A stretch of DNA of 64,000 nt from Sphingomonas sp. NFR15 (GTDB taxonomy: Bacteria > Pseudomonadota > Alphaproteobacteria > Sphingomonadales > Sphingomonadaceae), in assembly GCF_900103265.1 (NCBI RefSeq), contig NZ_FMWX01000008.1:124001-188000 (forward strand). The letters are read 5' to 3'. This document shows, piece after piece, positions 50,996 through 59,288 of the stretch. A program made the position numbers and the translations under genes. Positions within the stretch are counted from its first letter, which is position 1. Each line of letters opens with the position of its first letter. Below the pieces are notes generated by a model. That model was not told where the DNA came from. It saw only the letters and a list, made by a program, of their open reading frames with translations, and ran no database searches.

Positions 50996-52279
50996 ATGAC
51001 TCGCGACGAGTATATTTCGCCCTTCGATCCCTGTTCGACCGCCACCTGGCTAGCCCGTGGCCGCGCCCCCGCTCACGCCGAGGCTCTCGCGAAAGCCTGG
51101 CGCGATTATCCCGACCTGCCACCAACATCTGCGGCGGCAGACCGCATGGCGCGTACCCGCGCGCGCGTCGAAGCGATAAAGCCGGTCAACGATGCCATTG
51201 CCGCACAGGCCGAGGTCGAGCGCCAGTCACGCAATTTCAGCTTCACCGAGGAGCGCGCCGTCGCCGGACGCGGCGACGAGCGCGACACGGCGATCCTGCG
51301 CGGCAGGGACCGTTACGGTTATGACTGGAATCAGGCGATCCGCTATGCCGATGGCTGGCATGCGGCTCAGGCCGGTTGGAATCATCGCGCGCCATCCAAA
51401 ACCGCAGGGCGACTGGCCTATGATCGCGGGTTCGCCGACGGTGGCGGCGACGTCGATGATCTCTTCGATGCGGCCCGCCGAACCAATCTCGCCACCGAAC
51501 GTACGCCTACCCGGCTGCGACCCCTAATAGCGGCCCGATCGTTCCCCTCGGACTGGCCGAAACCCAGCGACGGGCCTCGACCAACAGCGTGGTCACGCCG
51601 GGTCATCTTCCTTGGCGACCACCCGGCATCGGCGCTTGGTCGAGGCGAGATCTTCGAGGGTTTTCGCGAGACGGGAGGTCGCTACGGCGGCCGTGCGATC
51701 ATCCTCACGGCGGCCCACGGCTTCATTTCCGGCGCATCCACCTTGCCAGACGGCGACGAACTGACGGCGGCTCGTGCCGATGAACTCATTGCCAGTGCCG
51801 AGCAGGAAGACCGTCTTCGCGCGCTCCTGGCGGGCATCGACGTTGAGGACATCCTTGTCGCACTACATGGAGAATATCTCAGGGTTCTCGACGCTCACGC
51901 CGCCGCACTACCGACCTGCCGGAATCGGGAGCGCACTCGCAACACACCGCTGCAGGTGAAGGCGCATGTAAAGCTATGGATGGCCCGAGGCCGCGAGGCC
52001 GGGAGCAATGTCGGCGCAGGCCACATTCGTTGGTCGAAGGCGACCAAGGGCCTCACCGCCAAGCTTGGCGAGCTGACAGCGCGCTATCAGGGGCCAGCGC
52101 CTGGAAAAGGCCATCTCGTTTCGATCGAACAGGGCGGCGCGCCCGCGCAGGGCTTCACCAGCTCTGACGGCAATCTGCTAGATCCGATCATAGTCGTCGG
52201 AAGCAAGGCCCGGCTGCGCGACGAGATGGCGCGCGCGCTGCGCTTGTTCGGCGGGGCGACGAGGTTCGCGGCGCGCTAA
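50996..52279 (+). CDS. hypothetical plasmid protein, 427 aa, possible nucleoside-modification link
   Basis: ATG at 50996 with a CGGAGG site. The first third is charged and helical. The second third has RVIFLGDHPAS and RAIILTAAHGFISGASTLPD, a pattern that faintly recalls DUF6884-type proteins found with DpdA (FILSAKHGLV-like). The last third is basic (HVKLWMARGREAGSNVGAGH). Family not established. Located between the DpdA-like and Mom-like genes. Confidence 0.55.
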   Translation: MTRDEYISPFDPCSTATWLARGRAPAHAEALAKAWRDYPDLPPTSAAADRMARTRARVEAIKPVNDAIAAQAEVERQSRNFSFTEERAVAGRGDERDTAILRGRDRYGYDWNQAIRYADGWHAAQAGWNHRAPSKTAGRLAYDRGFADGGGDVDDLFDAARRTNLATERTPTRLRPLIAARSFPSDWPKPSDGPRPTAWSRRVIFLGDHPASALGRGEIFEGFRETGGRYGGRAIILTAAHGFISGASTLPDGDELTAARADELIASAEQEDRLRALLAGIDVEDILVALHGEYLRVLDAHAAALPTCRNRERTRNTPLQVKAHVKLWMARGREAGSNVGAGHIRWSKATKGLTAKLGELTARYQGPAPGKGHLVSIEQGGAPAQGFTSSDGNLLDPIIVVGSKARLRDEMARALRLFGGATRFAAR

Positions 52280-52298
52280 TCTCTGGGGACCCAAAAGC

Positions 52299-53135
52299 AT
52301 GGAAACGACCCGCAGCCAGCGCTGGCGCGAACGCCGGGCGCTATGGGCTCGTGATCTGACGGTCATTGACCCTAAATCCTACACCGTCGAGATCATCGAC
52401 CATCACCTCGCGCGTGCTTTCATCGAGCGACACCATTATCTCCCGAGTTACCCCGCGGCCCAACTCGCCGTCGGGCTCTATGGCGCCGGGGCCTCGCTCG
52501 AGGGGGTCGCCGTCTTCGCCGTGCCAACCACCGGCGCCGTGATAACACGGCACACCGGCTTCGCCGATCCAGACCGCGGCTGCGTGCTGGCACGTCTGAT
52601 CCTGACAGACGCAGTGCCCCAAAACGGGGAGAGCTTCTTTGTCGCGCGGGCCTTTCGCCATCTCCGCCGCGAGAAGCCTGGCATCGAGGCCGTGGTTTCC
52701 TACAGCGATCCAGGCGTCGGACACATTGGCCGCGTCTATTGCGCGCTCTCGGCAGCCCACCGGGCGGTCACGAGGCCGCGGACGGTCCTGCGCGCCGGAA
52801 ACACGACGATCGCGGGCCGGACGCTCTCAAAGATCCGTCTCGGCGAACGAGGCCATTCCGGTGCGATTGATCAGCTCGTTTCGCTTGGCCTGCCGAAGCC
52901 AGGGTTCGGGGAGACACCCGCGGCATGGCTCTGGCGGCTCCAGCGCGACCGCCACCTCCTGCGCCATCAGCAGCCGGGGCTTTACGCCTATTGCTTCGAG
53001 CTGACGCGCGAAGCCCGTCGTAACGGCCGCGCGCTGCCGCGCCTGCCTTACCCCAAGGCCCTGCCACTGGCGCATCCGACCTTTCAGTTCGACCTCCCTG
53101 ACAAGGCCGAGGGCCGCGCAGCCGGCGAAGAGTGA
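52299..53135 (+). CDS. Mom-like DNA adenine modification protein (GNAT fold)
   Basis: 278 residues. The segment FIERHHYLPSYPAAQLAVGL, then GVAVFAVPTTGAVI, and SDPGVGHIGRVYCALSA match the phage Mu Mom family (adenine methylcarbamoylation, an acyl-transfer-like modification that protects DNA from restriction). The fold is of the acetyltransferase type. On a plasmid it would modify the element's own DNA. It lies one gene from the DpdA-like gene and just before a PP-loop ATPase gene. Confidence 0.75.
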   Translation: METTRSQRWRERRALWARDLTVIDPKSYTVEIIDHHLARAFIERHHYLPSYPAAQLAVGLYGAGASLEGVAVFAVPTTGAVITRHTGFADPDRGCVLARLILTDAVPQNGESFFVARAFRHLRREKPGIEAVVSYSDPGVGHIGRVYCALSAAHRAVTRPRTVLRAGNTTIAGRTLSKIRLGERGHSGAIDQLVSLGLPKPGFGETPAAWLWRLQRDRHLLRHQQPGLYAYCFELTREARRNGRALPRLPYPKALPLAHPTFQFDLPDKAEGRAAGEE

Positions 53136-53146
53136 GGGGAGGGGGG
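53130..53146 (+). promoter_or_regulatory. polypurine leader element 5
   Basis: GAGTGAGGGGAGGGGGG overlapping the stop of the Mom-like gene, then a perfect TCGCGGC/GCCGCGA hairpin, then the ATG at 53192. Confidence 0.55.
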
Positions 53147-53191
53147 TTTTTGAGGTCGCGGCGATGGGCCGCGATCGAGGCCGAGAACTCC

Positions 53192-53611
53192 ATGAATATT
53201 CCCAACAGCAGGCGGTTGGTGGACACCATCCTGGTCGCCGCCCCGCCGCCCGTCGTCCTCGCCTATGGTATCGGCGTCGATTCAACGGCCCTCCTTGTCG
53301 AACTCGAGGCAAGGGGCGAACCGCCCGATCTCGTACTTTCCGCCGATCCCGGCGCCGAGAAGCCCGAGACCTACGAATATCAGGCGATCATGGCCCGGTG
53401 GATGGCCGCTCGCGGCATCCCCTACGAGATCGTCCGCTATGTGCCGCGGCGGTTCAAGAACTGGCCGCCCTATTTCACGATCCTGGAGAATGTCCTGACC
53501 AACGCGACGCTCCCCAGCATCAGCGTGGGCCGTCATAGCTGTTCGCCAGGTCTGGACTCAGTCGGAATCCCGTTAGCTTGTGAAGGAAGGGCAGGCCGGG
53601 CAACGCGCTAA
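53192..53611 (+). pseudogene. PP-loop ATPase (PAPS reductase-like), truncated by insertion
   Basis: The first 118 or so residues, starting MNIPNSRRLVDTILVAAPPP, form the start of a PP-loop nucleotide alpha-hydrolase with AYGIGVDSTALLVELEARG in place of the classic SGGxDS and the later VGRHSCS. Family members continue with a zinc/cysteine-containing second half; here the reading turns into unrelated residues after about 53545 and stops at 53611. Related proteins include DndC-like and PAPS-reductase-like enzymes that activate substrates with ATP. The remaining product is unlikely to work. Confidence 0.75.
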
Positions 53612-53649
53612 CCCAAAAAGCTGGTGGCGCCCGGCCTGTCCTTCCTCAC
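53580..53649. repeat. 21-bp imperfect inverted repeat near the left end of the inserted segment
   Basis: Left arm 53580-53601, right arm 53629-53649 with one mismatch and one gap; the core is GGCAGGCCGGGC / GCCCGGCCTGTCC. The 27-bp loop contains AACCC and AAAAAG. It could be a terminator, an element end or a recombination site. It lies 35-100 bp inside the insertion boundary. Confidence 0.55.
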
Positions 53650-54240
53650 TTCAGCCCAACAATTTCGGATCGGCGATCCGTGCGGAAGGGCTTGAAGTGT
53701 TCGACTGGCGACCGGCAGTTCCGTTATACGCCGACAGGTCACGATGGACCGTCCTTGGGACAAACCCGCCGTTCCTTATGACCCATCGGTATGACGGCTT
53801 CCGGCGCTAACCTGACGCTAGGTGAGCGACCCAACTGAAGATTTTACTGACCAATTTGCGCGCAACTACCGCGGATCGTTGGTTAGTGGGCGTAGTCATA
53901 AGCGAGGGGTAATGAGGAGCGAGCAGCCCCGTGCAAGCAGCATTGGTCAATCACAGGATCTGTTCATCGGCGTCTCCAAATCAGCCATCGTGTGACCAAG
54001 CAATCCGCCGATCGCCGCTTCACAAACGGCCCCGCAATCCGATTTCCATTTTCAGGTGAGAAATATGCGTTGCACAAATGAAAATGGCCCGTCACTTTAG
54101 CCCTTCGCGATGCACAAAAATCGCGAACAGGAGGATGCATAACGAAGCGCTGTTGCCGCGTAGCTGGCTATGACCCACCGTGACCCGCCAGGCGCCTCTT
54201 CCTAGAATGTAGAAAAACAGATCGAGACAGGTGACATCCG
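53650..54240. other. 590-bp non-coding part of the inserted segment
   Basis: No convincing gene. Base composition is visibly lower in GC than in the flanks. A purine-rich AACAGGAGGATG occurs near 54125. The promoter of the beta-galactosidase gene presumably lies in the last 200 bp. Confidence 0.5.
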
Positions 54241-56340
54241 ATGATCAAGCTCAAGTTATCCAGCTTTGTCGCCATCTCAGCTCTCGTAGGGACTTGTTTG
54301 AGCTCCTCCGTTTTACAAGCCGAAGTTCAAGGCGTTGATCGCACACCACGATCAATTCTGTACGGAGTGTCGTATTACGACGAGTACACGCCCGTCGACC
54401 GCATCGACGAAGACTTCCGCTTGATGAAAGAGGCGAACATCACGGTAGTTCGCATCGCCGAGTCGACGTGGGGCACGCTTGAGCCTCAGCCGGGTGTCTT
54501 CAATTTTAGCCATGTCGATCGGATGCTTTCAGCTGCCCAACGATATGGCATCAAAGTCATCGTCGGCACGCCGACATATGCGATCCCGACATGGCTCGCG
54601 CGTGAGCACCCCGATGTGCTGGTGACCAGACCCGACGGTCAGGCGAAGTTCGGCTATCGTCAGAACATGGACATCACGAACCCGCACTATCGCGCAGCGG
54701 CAAAGCGGGTCATCGAGGCTTTGATCGCCCATGTGGCCAAGCATCCGACGGTCATCGGCTATCAGGTCGACAACGAAACCAAACCCTACAACACGGCCGG
54801 CCCGAACGTGCAGGCCGCTTTTGTGAAGTCGCTGCAGCAGAAGTGGGGCAGCCTCGATAAACTGAATCAGGCTTGGGGGCTCGATTACTGGAGCAATCGT
54901 GTCAACCGCTGGGAGGACTTCCCCTCAACAATCGGAACCATGAACGCGAGTGTGAAAAACGCTTTCGCCGAATTCCAGAGAGATCTTGTCACCGAGTTCC
55001 TCGGGTGGCAGGCACAGCTGGTTCGCAAGCATGCGCGCGAAGACCAGTTCATCACCCAGAATTTTGACATGGGCTGGCTGAAAACGTCCTACGGCATTCA
55101 GCCCGAGGTGAACCATTGGAAAGCAGCCCAGCCGCTCGACGTCGCCGGCATGGACATCTACCACCCGACCCAGGACGACCTGACCGGCGCGGAGATTGCC
55201 TTCGGCGGCGACCTGGCCCGCTCGCTGAAAGGCGGCGCAAACTACTACGTGATTGAGACCGAGGCACAGGGGTGGGTGCAATGGACACCCTATCCGGGCC
55301 AATTGCGCCTGCAAGCCTTCAGCCATCTAGCGTCCGGAGCAAACATGGTCGCATATTGGCACTGGGCCACAACGGCCAACGCGGTTGAGACTTACTGGCG
55401 CGGATTGCTGACCCAAGACTATCAGCCGAACGAAGTCTACCGAGCGGCGAAGGGTATTGGTGCTGACATCAAGCGCCTCAGCCCAAAGCTCGCAGATTTG
55501 AAGAAGAGCAATGAGGTTGCGATCTATGTCAGTAATCGCGCGCAGAGCGCGTTCGACTCGTTCAAGCTGCCTGGAAACATTGAATACAACCAAGTGATGC
55601 GTCCATTTTACGACGCGCTATATAGAAGAAACATTGAGGCTGACGTCATTTCACCTGACGGAAATCCGGATTTGTCGAAATACAAGATGATTGTCGTGCC
55701 AGCGCTGTATTCTGCGACTGATGAGGAAATTGCTCGGCTGAATGCCTTCGCTGAAGCGGGCGGGCATTTGGTGTATACTTTCAAGAGCGGGTTCTCGGAC
55801 GAGAATACCAAGGTGCGCTATGCGTCACAGCCGGGCGCAATCGCGAAGGCGGCAGGGGTGACTTACCAGCTGTTTACCGAACCCAAAGAAGTCAAAGTCG
55901 GGTCCCAGCCATATGGCCTCAGCGGAAAAGATCTGGAGGCCCGCTGGTGGATGGAGTTTCTAACTCCTACAACCGCCAAGGTGATTGCCCGCTTCGAACA
56001 TCATTCATGGCCCGATTATGCTGCGATCACCCGCAACTCCTACGGCAAGGGAGAGGTAACCTACATTGGCTTCATGCCGTCGGACGCGCTGATCGAGGGT
56101 GTCCTCACCGACACCGCGAAACGCGCTGGTGTCGCTTGGCCAGAGGCAGCCCGATTCCCACTCATCGTGCGTAGCGGCACACTGACGAATGGCAATCGGG
56201 TCCGCTATCTGCTGAACTACTCACGAGAAAAGCAAACCGTTCCGCGCGACCTCGTCAGCGGAACGGATCTGGTGACAGGGAAGCAGGCGGCTTCAACGAT
56301 CGGTCCATGGGGTGTAGAGATTTTGGAAAGTACGCGATGA
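54241..56340 (+). CDS. secreted GH42-type beta-galactosidase
   Basis: 699 residues with a Sec signal peptide cleaved near VLQA-EVQG (about residue 28). A TIM-barrel domain of glycoside hydrolase family 42 starts at YGVSYYDEYTPVDRIDEDFR; the acid/base Glu179 is in GYQVDNET, and the likely nucleophile Glu339 in YVIETEAQGW. A trimerisation-like domain (about 430-600) and a small beta domain follow. It would release galactose or a related sugar outside the cytoplasm. Codon use is less GC-rich than in the neighbours, which marks it as recently acquired. No transporter or regulator accompanies it. Confidence 0.9.
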   Translation: MIKLKLSSFVAISALVGTCLSSSVLQAEVQGVDRTPRSILYGVSYYDEYTPVDRIDEDFRLMKEANITVVRIAESTWGTLEPQPGVFNFSHVDRMLSAAQRYGIKVIVGTPTYAIPTWLAREHPDVLVTRPDGQAKFGYRQNMDITNPHYRAAAKRVIEALIAHVAKHPTVIGYQVDNETKPYNTAGPNVQAAFVKSLQQKWGSLDKLNQAWGLDYWSNRVNRWEDFPSTIGTMNASVKNAFAEFQRDLVTEFLGWQAQLVRKHAREDQFITQNFDMGWLKTSYGIQPEVNHWKAAQPLDVAGMDIYHPTQDDLTGAEIAFGGDLARSLKGGANYYVIETEAQGWVQWTPYPGQLRLQAFSHLASGANMVAYWHWATTANAVETYWRGLLTQDYQPNEVYRAAKGIGADIKRLSPKLADLKKSNEVAIYVSNRAQSAFDSFKLPGNIEYNQVMRPFYDALYRRNIEADVISPDGNPDLSKYKMIVVPALYSATDEEIARLNAFAEAGGHLVYTFKSGFSDENTKVRYASQPGAIAKAAGVTYQLFTEPKEVKVGSQPYGLSGKDLEARWWMEFLTPTTAKVIARFEHHSWPDYAAITRNSYGKGEVTYIGFMPSDALIEGVLTDTAKRAGVAWPEAARFPLIVRSGTLTNGNRVRYLLNYSREKQTVPRDLVSGTDLVTGKQAASTIGPWGVEILESTR

Positions 56341-56672
56341 ACCAGAATGTCAGTTGAGCTCTGCTGTTTGCCCAGCGGGGGCATCCGAACCCTGCGAAAC
56401 CGTGAGTAGCAGCATTTGAAAGGTATGGTGGGAAGCTGCCGTTCTACTCCACCCCATTTTATTCTTCTTGCAAAAAGGCTGGTGTGCGGAAGCGGATATT
56501 CAGCTTTTGAGGAGCATCAGTCGGCCAGTCGATGACTGCAATGAGGGCACCTTCCTGCCTGACAGCTCCTTGAAGAGCGAGCGGCAGGTTATAACGCAAG
56601 CTGTCGTTCTGGGCCCCACCGACCAGCGACGCTATTGGTCGAATCCTGCCGCTGAGCGGGCCGCGTGGCTAG
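56341..56672. other. 332-bp non-coding right part of the inserted segment
   Basis: No gene is supported. A short frame reading VVLGPTDQRRYWS faintly recalls the start of IS66/IS3 accessory proteins (VxLGPERRRRWS) but is too short and interrupted to call. The right junction must lie between about 56600 and 56690. Confidence 0.45.
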
Positions 56673-56888
56673 CACCTAGCGAGTCAGGCCGTTGCCTCCT
56701 CCATCACGCCGGCGACGCCTGAGCATGGCCAAGCCATAGCGATTGCAGTTGAGCGTTTGCGCGAAGCCCGTACTTTGTTGCGCCAGGCGGGTGCCCGTCA
56801 GGCTGCCTCGGCCGCAGGCAAGGCGATCAGCAGCGCCCAGGGCGCTGCGCGTCATGTTCAGCATCGTATTCGGAGGACATGTGGATGA
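56673..56888 (+). pseudogene. small plasmid gene lacking its 5' end
   Basis: After a TAG at 56670-56672 the frame is open with no usable start codon and encodes ...TPEHGQAIAIAVERLREARTLLRQAGARQAA and so on to RRTCG, ending TGA at 56886-56888, which overlaps the ATG of the next gene as ATGA. The helical, Ala/Gln/Arg-rich sequence looks like a true plasmid protein C-terminus. Loss of the start is best explained by the insertion that ends here. Confidence 0.6.
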
Positions 56889-57214
56889 GCCGTCACCATC
56901 TCCCGCCCAAGGCCGATCAGCCCCATGTCGTGCGCGCCACCATCGGTTGGGACCGGCCATTGCAGACGTTTTTCGCGCAGGTCTTCTTCGTCACGGAGGA
57001 CGAGCCCGAGGAAGGAGAGGCTCTCATCTGGATCGGCACCGAGCCTGGCGAGCTGCTGACACCAGAGGCCGCGATCGCGATTGTCGAGCCGCATGCCATC
57101 GTCCCGGAAGATCTCGCCGCCAGGCTTGGGAACGAGATGCGCGAGACGATCGGCGTCAAGGACGGAACCCACCAGGCCGCTGCGAAGCGTAGCCTTTTCG
57201 GATCGGTCCACTAG
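56885..57214 (+). CDS. conserved plasmid hypothetical protein, 109 aa
   Basis: ATG at 56885, 8 bases after CGGAGG and coupled to the preceding frame. The sequence has a compact beta-alpha pattern (QTFFAQVFFVTEDEPEEGEA, LIWIGTEPGELLTPEAAIAI). Not recognised. It lies just before the toxin-antitoxin operon. Confidence 0.62.
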   Translation: MSRHHLPPKADQPHVVRATIGWDRPLQTFFAQVFFVTEDEPEEGEALIWIGTEPGELLTPEAAIAIVEPHAIVPEDLAARLGNEMRETIGVKDGTHQAAAKRSLFGSVH

Positions 57215-57283
57215 CGAGCCACCTTGCCGGTTGGAGGTCGTCACTCTCGGATCACCGCACGATGGACTCGCAATCTCTGCTAT

Positions 57284-57311
57284 TTGTGCTATATGAATTA
57301 GAGGGTATAGC
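57284..57311 (+). promoter_or_regulatory. promoter/operator of the RES-Xre operon
   Basis: TTGTGC (57284-57289) and TATAGC (57306-57311) have a 16-bp spacing fitting -35 and -10. GCTATA (57288-57293) and TATAGC (57306-57311) are inverted copies, and TGCTAT is directly repeated at 57278 and 57287, as expected for an autorepressing antitoxin. Confidence 0.6.
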
Positions 57312-57329
57312 GTAACTAGGATTTTACCG

Positions 57330-58115
57330 ATGGTAGCCGCATCCACTCTCGATACACAGGCCCGTGTCGGCACGCCGCGCCGGGCGCGGGGCAAGAAGCG
57401 CGCCTTCTACGCGTCCCCGCGGATCGCCGCGGCCGCCGCCGACAATGGTCATGTCGTGGTCGATTTTTCGATTGGGCAGGACCCCGACAATCTCGTGGTC
57501 CTCAGAGAAGCACTCGCCGCGACTGCGTCCGAGGCCGCGCCCAGAGCGAGCGGAGCCAAGTTGCCGGCGGCCGCAGTCAAACTTCTCGCCACAGCATTCG
57601 AGAAGGTTGCCGCACGCTATCTCCAGGACAAATTCTCCACCGAGTTCGAAAAACTCATCTCGGAGTATCGGCTGATGCTCCGCGAGAATCTCGCGACGGG
57701 TGACGACGCGCAACTCAAGGCCGCGCTCAATCGGGCTCGCCTTCAGGAGCGGATCCTCGCGAGCACGCAGATGGCGGATCAGGCCCAGGCCTGTGAGCTG
57801 CTCGGTCTCTCCGGCGCCAATCCGTCGGCCACGATGAAGCGCAAGGAGGAAAAGAACGAGCTGCTCCGCTTCACGGTCGATGGTCGAGCCGCCTATCCGC
57901 TGCTGCAGTTCGATGTCGAGGGTCGCCGGATTTATCCGGCTTTAAGCGAAATCATCGCCAGGAAGCCCGATCATTGGACCAACTTTCGGCTGCTCCATTG
58001 GCTAACCCGGCCTCATCTCGATTTCGAGGACTCGCCTGGCGCGTCGCTTGGTAGTGAACCCGAGGCCGTGATCGCCGCCTTCGAGCGTGAGATCGAGCCC
58101 GAGGTCCATGGCTGA
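57330..58115 (+). CDS. antitoxin of a RES/Xre-type toxin-antitoxin pair
   Basis: 261 residues. The C-terminal region GRAAYPLLQFDVEGRRIYPA, then WTNFRLLHWLTRPHLDFED and EPEAVIAAFERE, is the MbcA/ParS toxin-binding type of Xre antitoxins; upstream a HTH-like stretch LQERILASTQMADQAQACEL and LLGLSGANPSATMKRKEEK binds DNA. Unusually long: about 100 N-terminal residues (basic, Ala-rich) precede the usual antitoxin. It is coupled to the toxin by a one-base overlap. Confidence 0.85.
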   Translation: MVAASTLDTQARVGTPRRARGKKRAFYASPRIAAAAADNGHVVVDFSIGQDPDNLVVLREALAATASEAAPRASGAKLPAAAVKLLATAFEKVAARYLQDKFSTEFEKLISEYRLMLRENLATGDDAQLKAALNRARLQERILASTQMADQAQACELLGLSGANPSATMKRKEEKNELLRFTVDGRAAYPLLQFDVEGRRIYPALSEIIARKPDHWTNFRLLHWLTRPHLDFEDSPGASLGSEPEAVIAAFEREIEPEVHG

Positions 58116-58786
58116 TGCGGATCAGTCTGAAAATCCCCAACCCAGCCACGATGAAGGTTGGGAAGGAGGACTATCATCTGCTCAAGGCCGGGACCGAACT
58201 CCATCGCGTTCATCTCGATGCGTTCGGCCCCGTCGAGTTCAACGGCACCGACAAGGGAAACGCTCGCTTTTCGCCGATCCGCGATGCTGGCGGCTCCGTC
58301 ATTCCGACCATCTATGCGGCGCAATCGTTCGAATGTGCCGCATGTGAGATCATCCTGCGCTGCCCTGACAGCCCGCAGCGTAACCGCACGAAGGTCGCGC
58401 CACCCGAGATCGTCTATCCCAATGACTATCGGCTACACGCCCACAGTCATGTGCGCACGAAACACGACCTGAGCCTGGTCAGCATCACGACGACGGGTCA
58501 ACGCAAGATCGGCGTGAATGGCAACGCTCTCCTGGCTGGTCCGCGCAGCACCTACCCCGTCACACGGGCCTGGGCGGAAAAGATTCACGCCGCCTGTCCG
58601 TCTGCCCAAGGGCTCTATTATACCTCTTACCAATATGGTCCCGAGTTCGCGGTGATCCTGTTCGGCGATCGCGTGCCTGCTGATATCCTTGATGGCTTGA
58701 GCAAGCGCGCTATCGCCGATCCCATCTGCCATGATGAAATCCAGAAGCTCGCGGCCAGCCTCTCGATCGATTACGAAGATATCTGA
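58115..58786 (+). CDS. RES-domain toxin (NAD+ phosphorylase-like)
   Basis: 223 residues. The RES signature is visible: HRVHLDAFGPVEFNGTDKGN followed by ARFSP, then IPTIYAAQSFECAACEIIL. The conserved Arg, Ser and Glu of the family lie in these segments. RES toxins deplete NAD+. As an addiction module it would stabilise the plasmid. The start is the ATG at 58115 inside the antitoxin stop (TGATG). Confidence 0.88.
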   Translation: MRISLKIPNPATMKVGKEDYHLLKAGTELHRVHLDAFGPVEFNGTDKGNARFSPIRDAGGSVIPTIYAAQSFECAACEIILRCPDSPQRNRTKVAPPEIVYPNDYRLHAHSHVRTKHDLSLVSITTTGQRKIGVNGNALLAGPRSTYPVTRAWAEKIHAACPSAQGLYYTSYQYGPEFAVILFGDRVPADILDGLSKRAIADPICHDEIQKLAASLSIDYEDI

Positions 58787-58806
58787 GTTCAGCGGGGAGA
58801 GCGTCG

Positions 58807-59127
58807 ATGACCTCCGTTCCGACCGACTATGATTCAGCGCGGGCCGCGCTGACCCGGCTGATCCCGATCGCGATGAGCGACACCGGGCAGTCGAAGCGCG
58901 TCGCCGATTTTCTGATGGCCTGGTGGAACGGGCCCGACCTCGGCCACTTCCAGATAGCCGATATCTTCGGGCTCGACGTCGCGATCGCCAACGACATCAC
59001 GACCGTCATCGGCTTCCTGGGCCAGAACGATCGCGGCGCGGTCTATATCGACAGCCTCGGATTCGCCGAGGAGATGCAGGACATCATCGCCCTATGGCGC
59101 TCGCCGGCGTCGCGGTCGGGGGCCTGA
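58807..59127 (+). CDS. conserved plasmid protein, DUF7673-like
   Basis: 106 residues. Sequence VADFLMAWWNGPDLGHFQIA and DIFGLDVAIANDITTVIGFL match a small plasmid family I know as DUF7673 (AWWN, then D in a TDLW-like position). Unknown function; it may regulate or accompany the DUF736 gene. Confidence 0.65.
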   Translation: MTSVPTDYDSARAALTRLIPIAMSDTGQSKRVADFLMAWWNGPDLGHFQIADIFGLDVAIANDITTVIGFLGQNDRGAVYIDSLGFAEEMQDIIALWRSPASRSGA

Positions 59128-59218
59128 GACCCGGGACATAGATGACGTGGAACGACCCGACGGCGCCGCAGTGGCGCCGTCGGAGCGGCGCTGGCGCGCC
59201 TTACTCGGCCGAACGGCC

Positions 59219-59244
59219 GAGGAGAGGAGCGGGGTGAGAGAAGG
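59219..59244 (+). promoter_or_regulatory. polypurine leader element 6
   Basis: Purine-rich GAGGAGAGGAG, then GGGGTGAGAGAAGG, followed by a GTTCG/CGAAC hairpin (59246-59270) and CAGGAG before the ATG at 59289. Less pure than the other copies. Confidence 0.45.
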
Positions 59245-59288
59245 TGTTCGGACAAGGGGTTCGAGCGAACTTTCTCAGGAGACGACCC

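Noticed and set aside
53573..53660. The palindrome at the insertion edge as an integron attC site (GTTAGCT ... GCCCAAC ends)
   Set aside because: attC sites have AAC on the inside of the left arm and GTT on the right; here the order is reversed on both strands, and no integron integrase is present.
56570..56722. Remnant of an IS66/IS3 accessory gene (VVLGPTDQRRYWS)
   Set aside because: Only about a dozen residues resemble the family and no transposase core, terminal repeats or target duplication can be seen.
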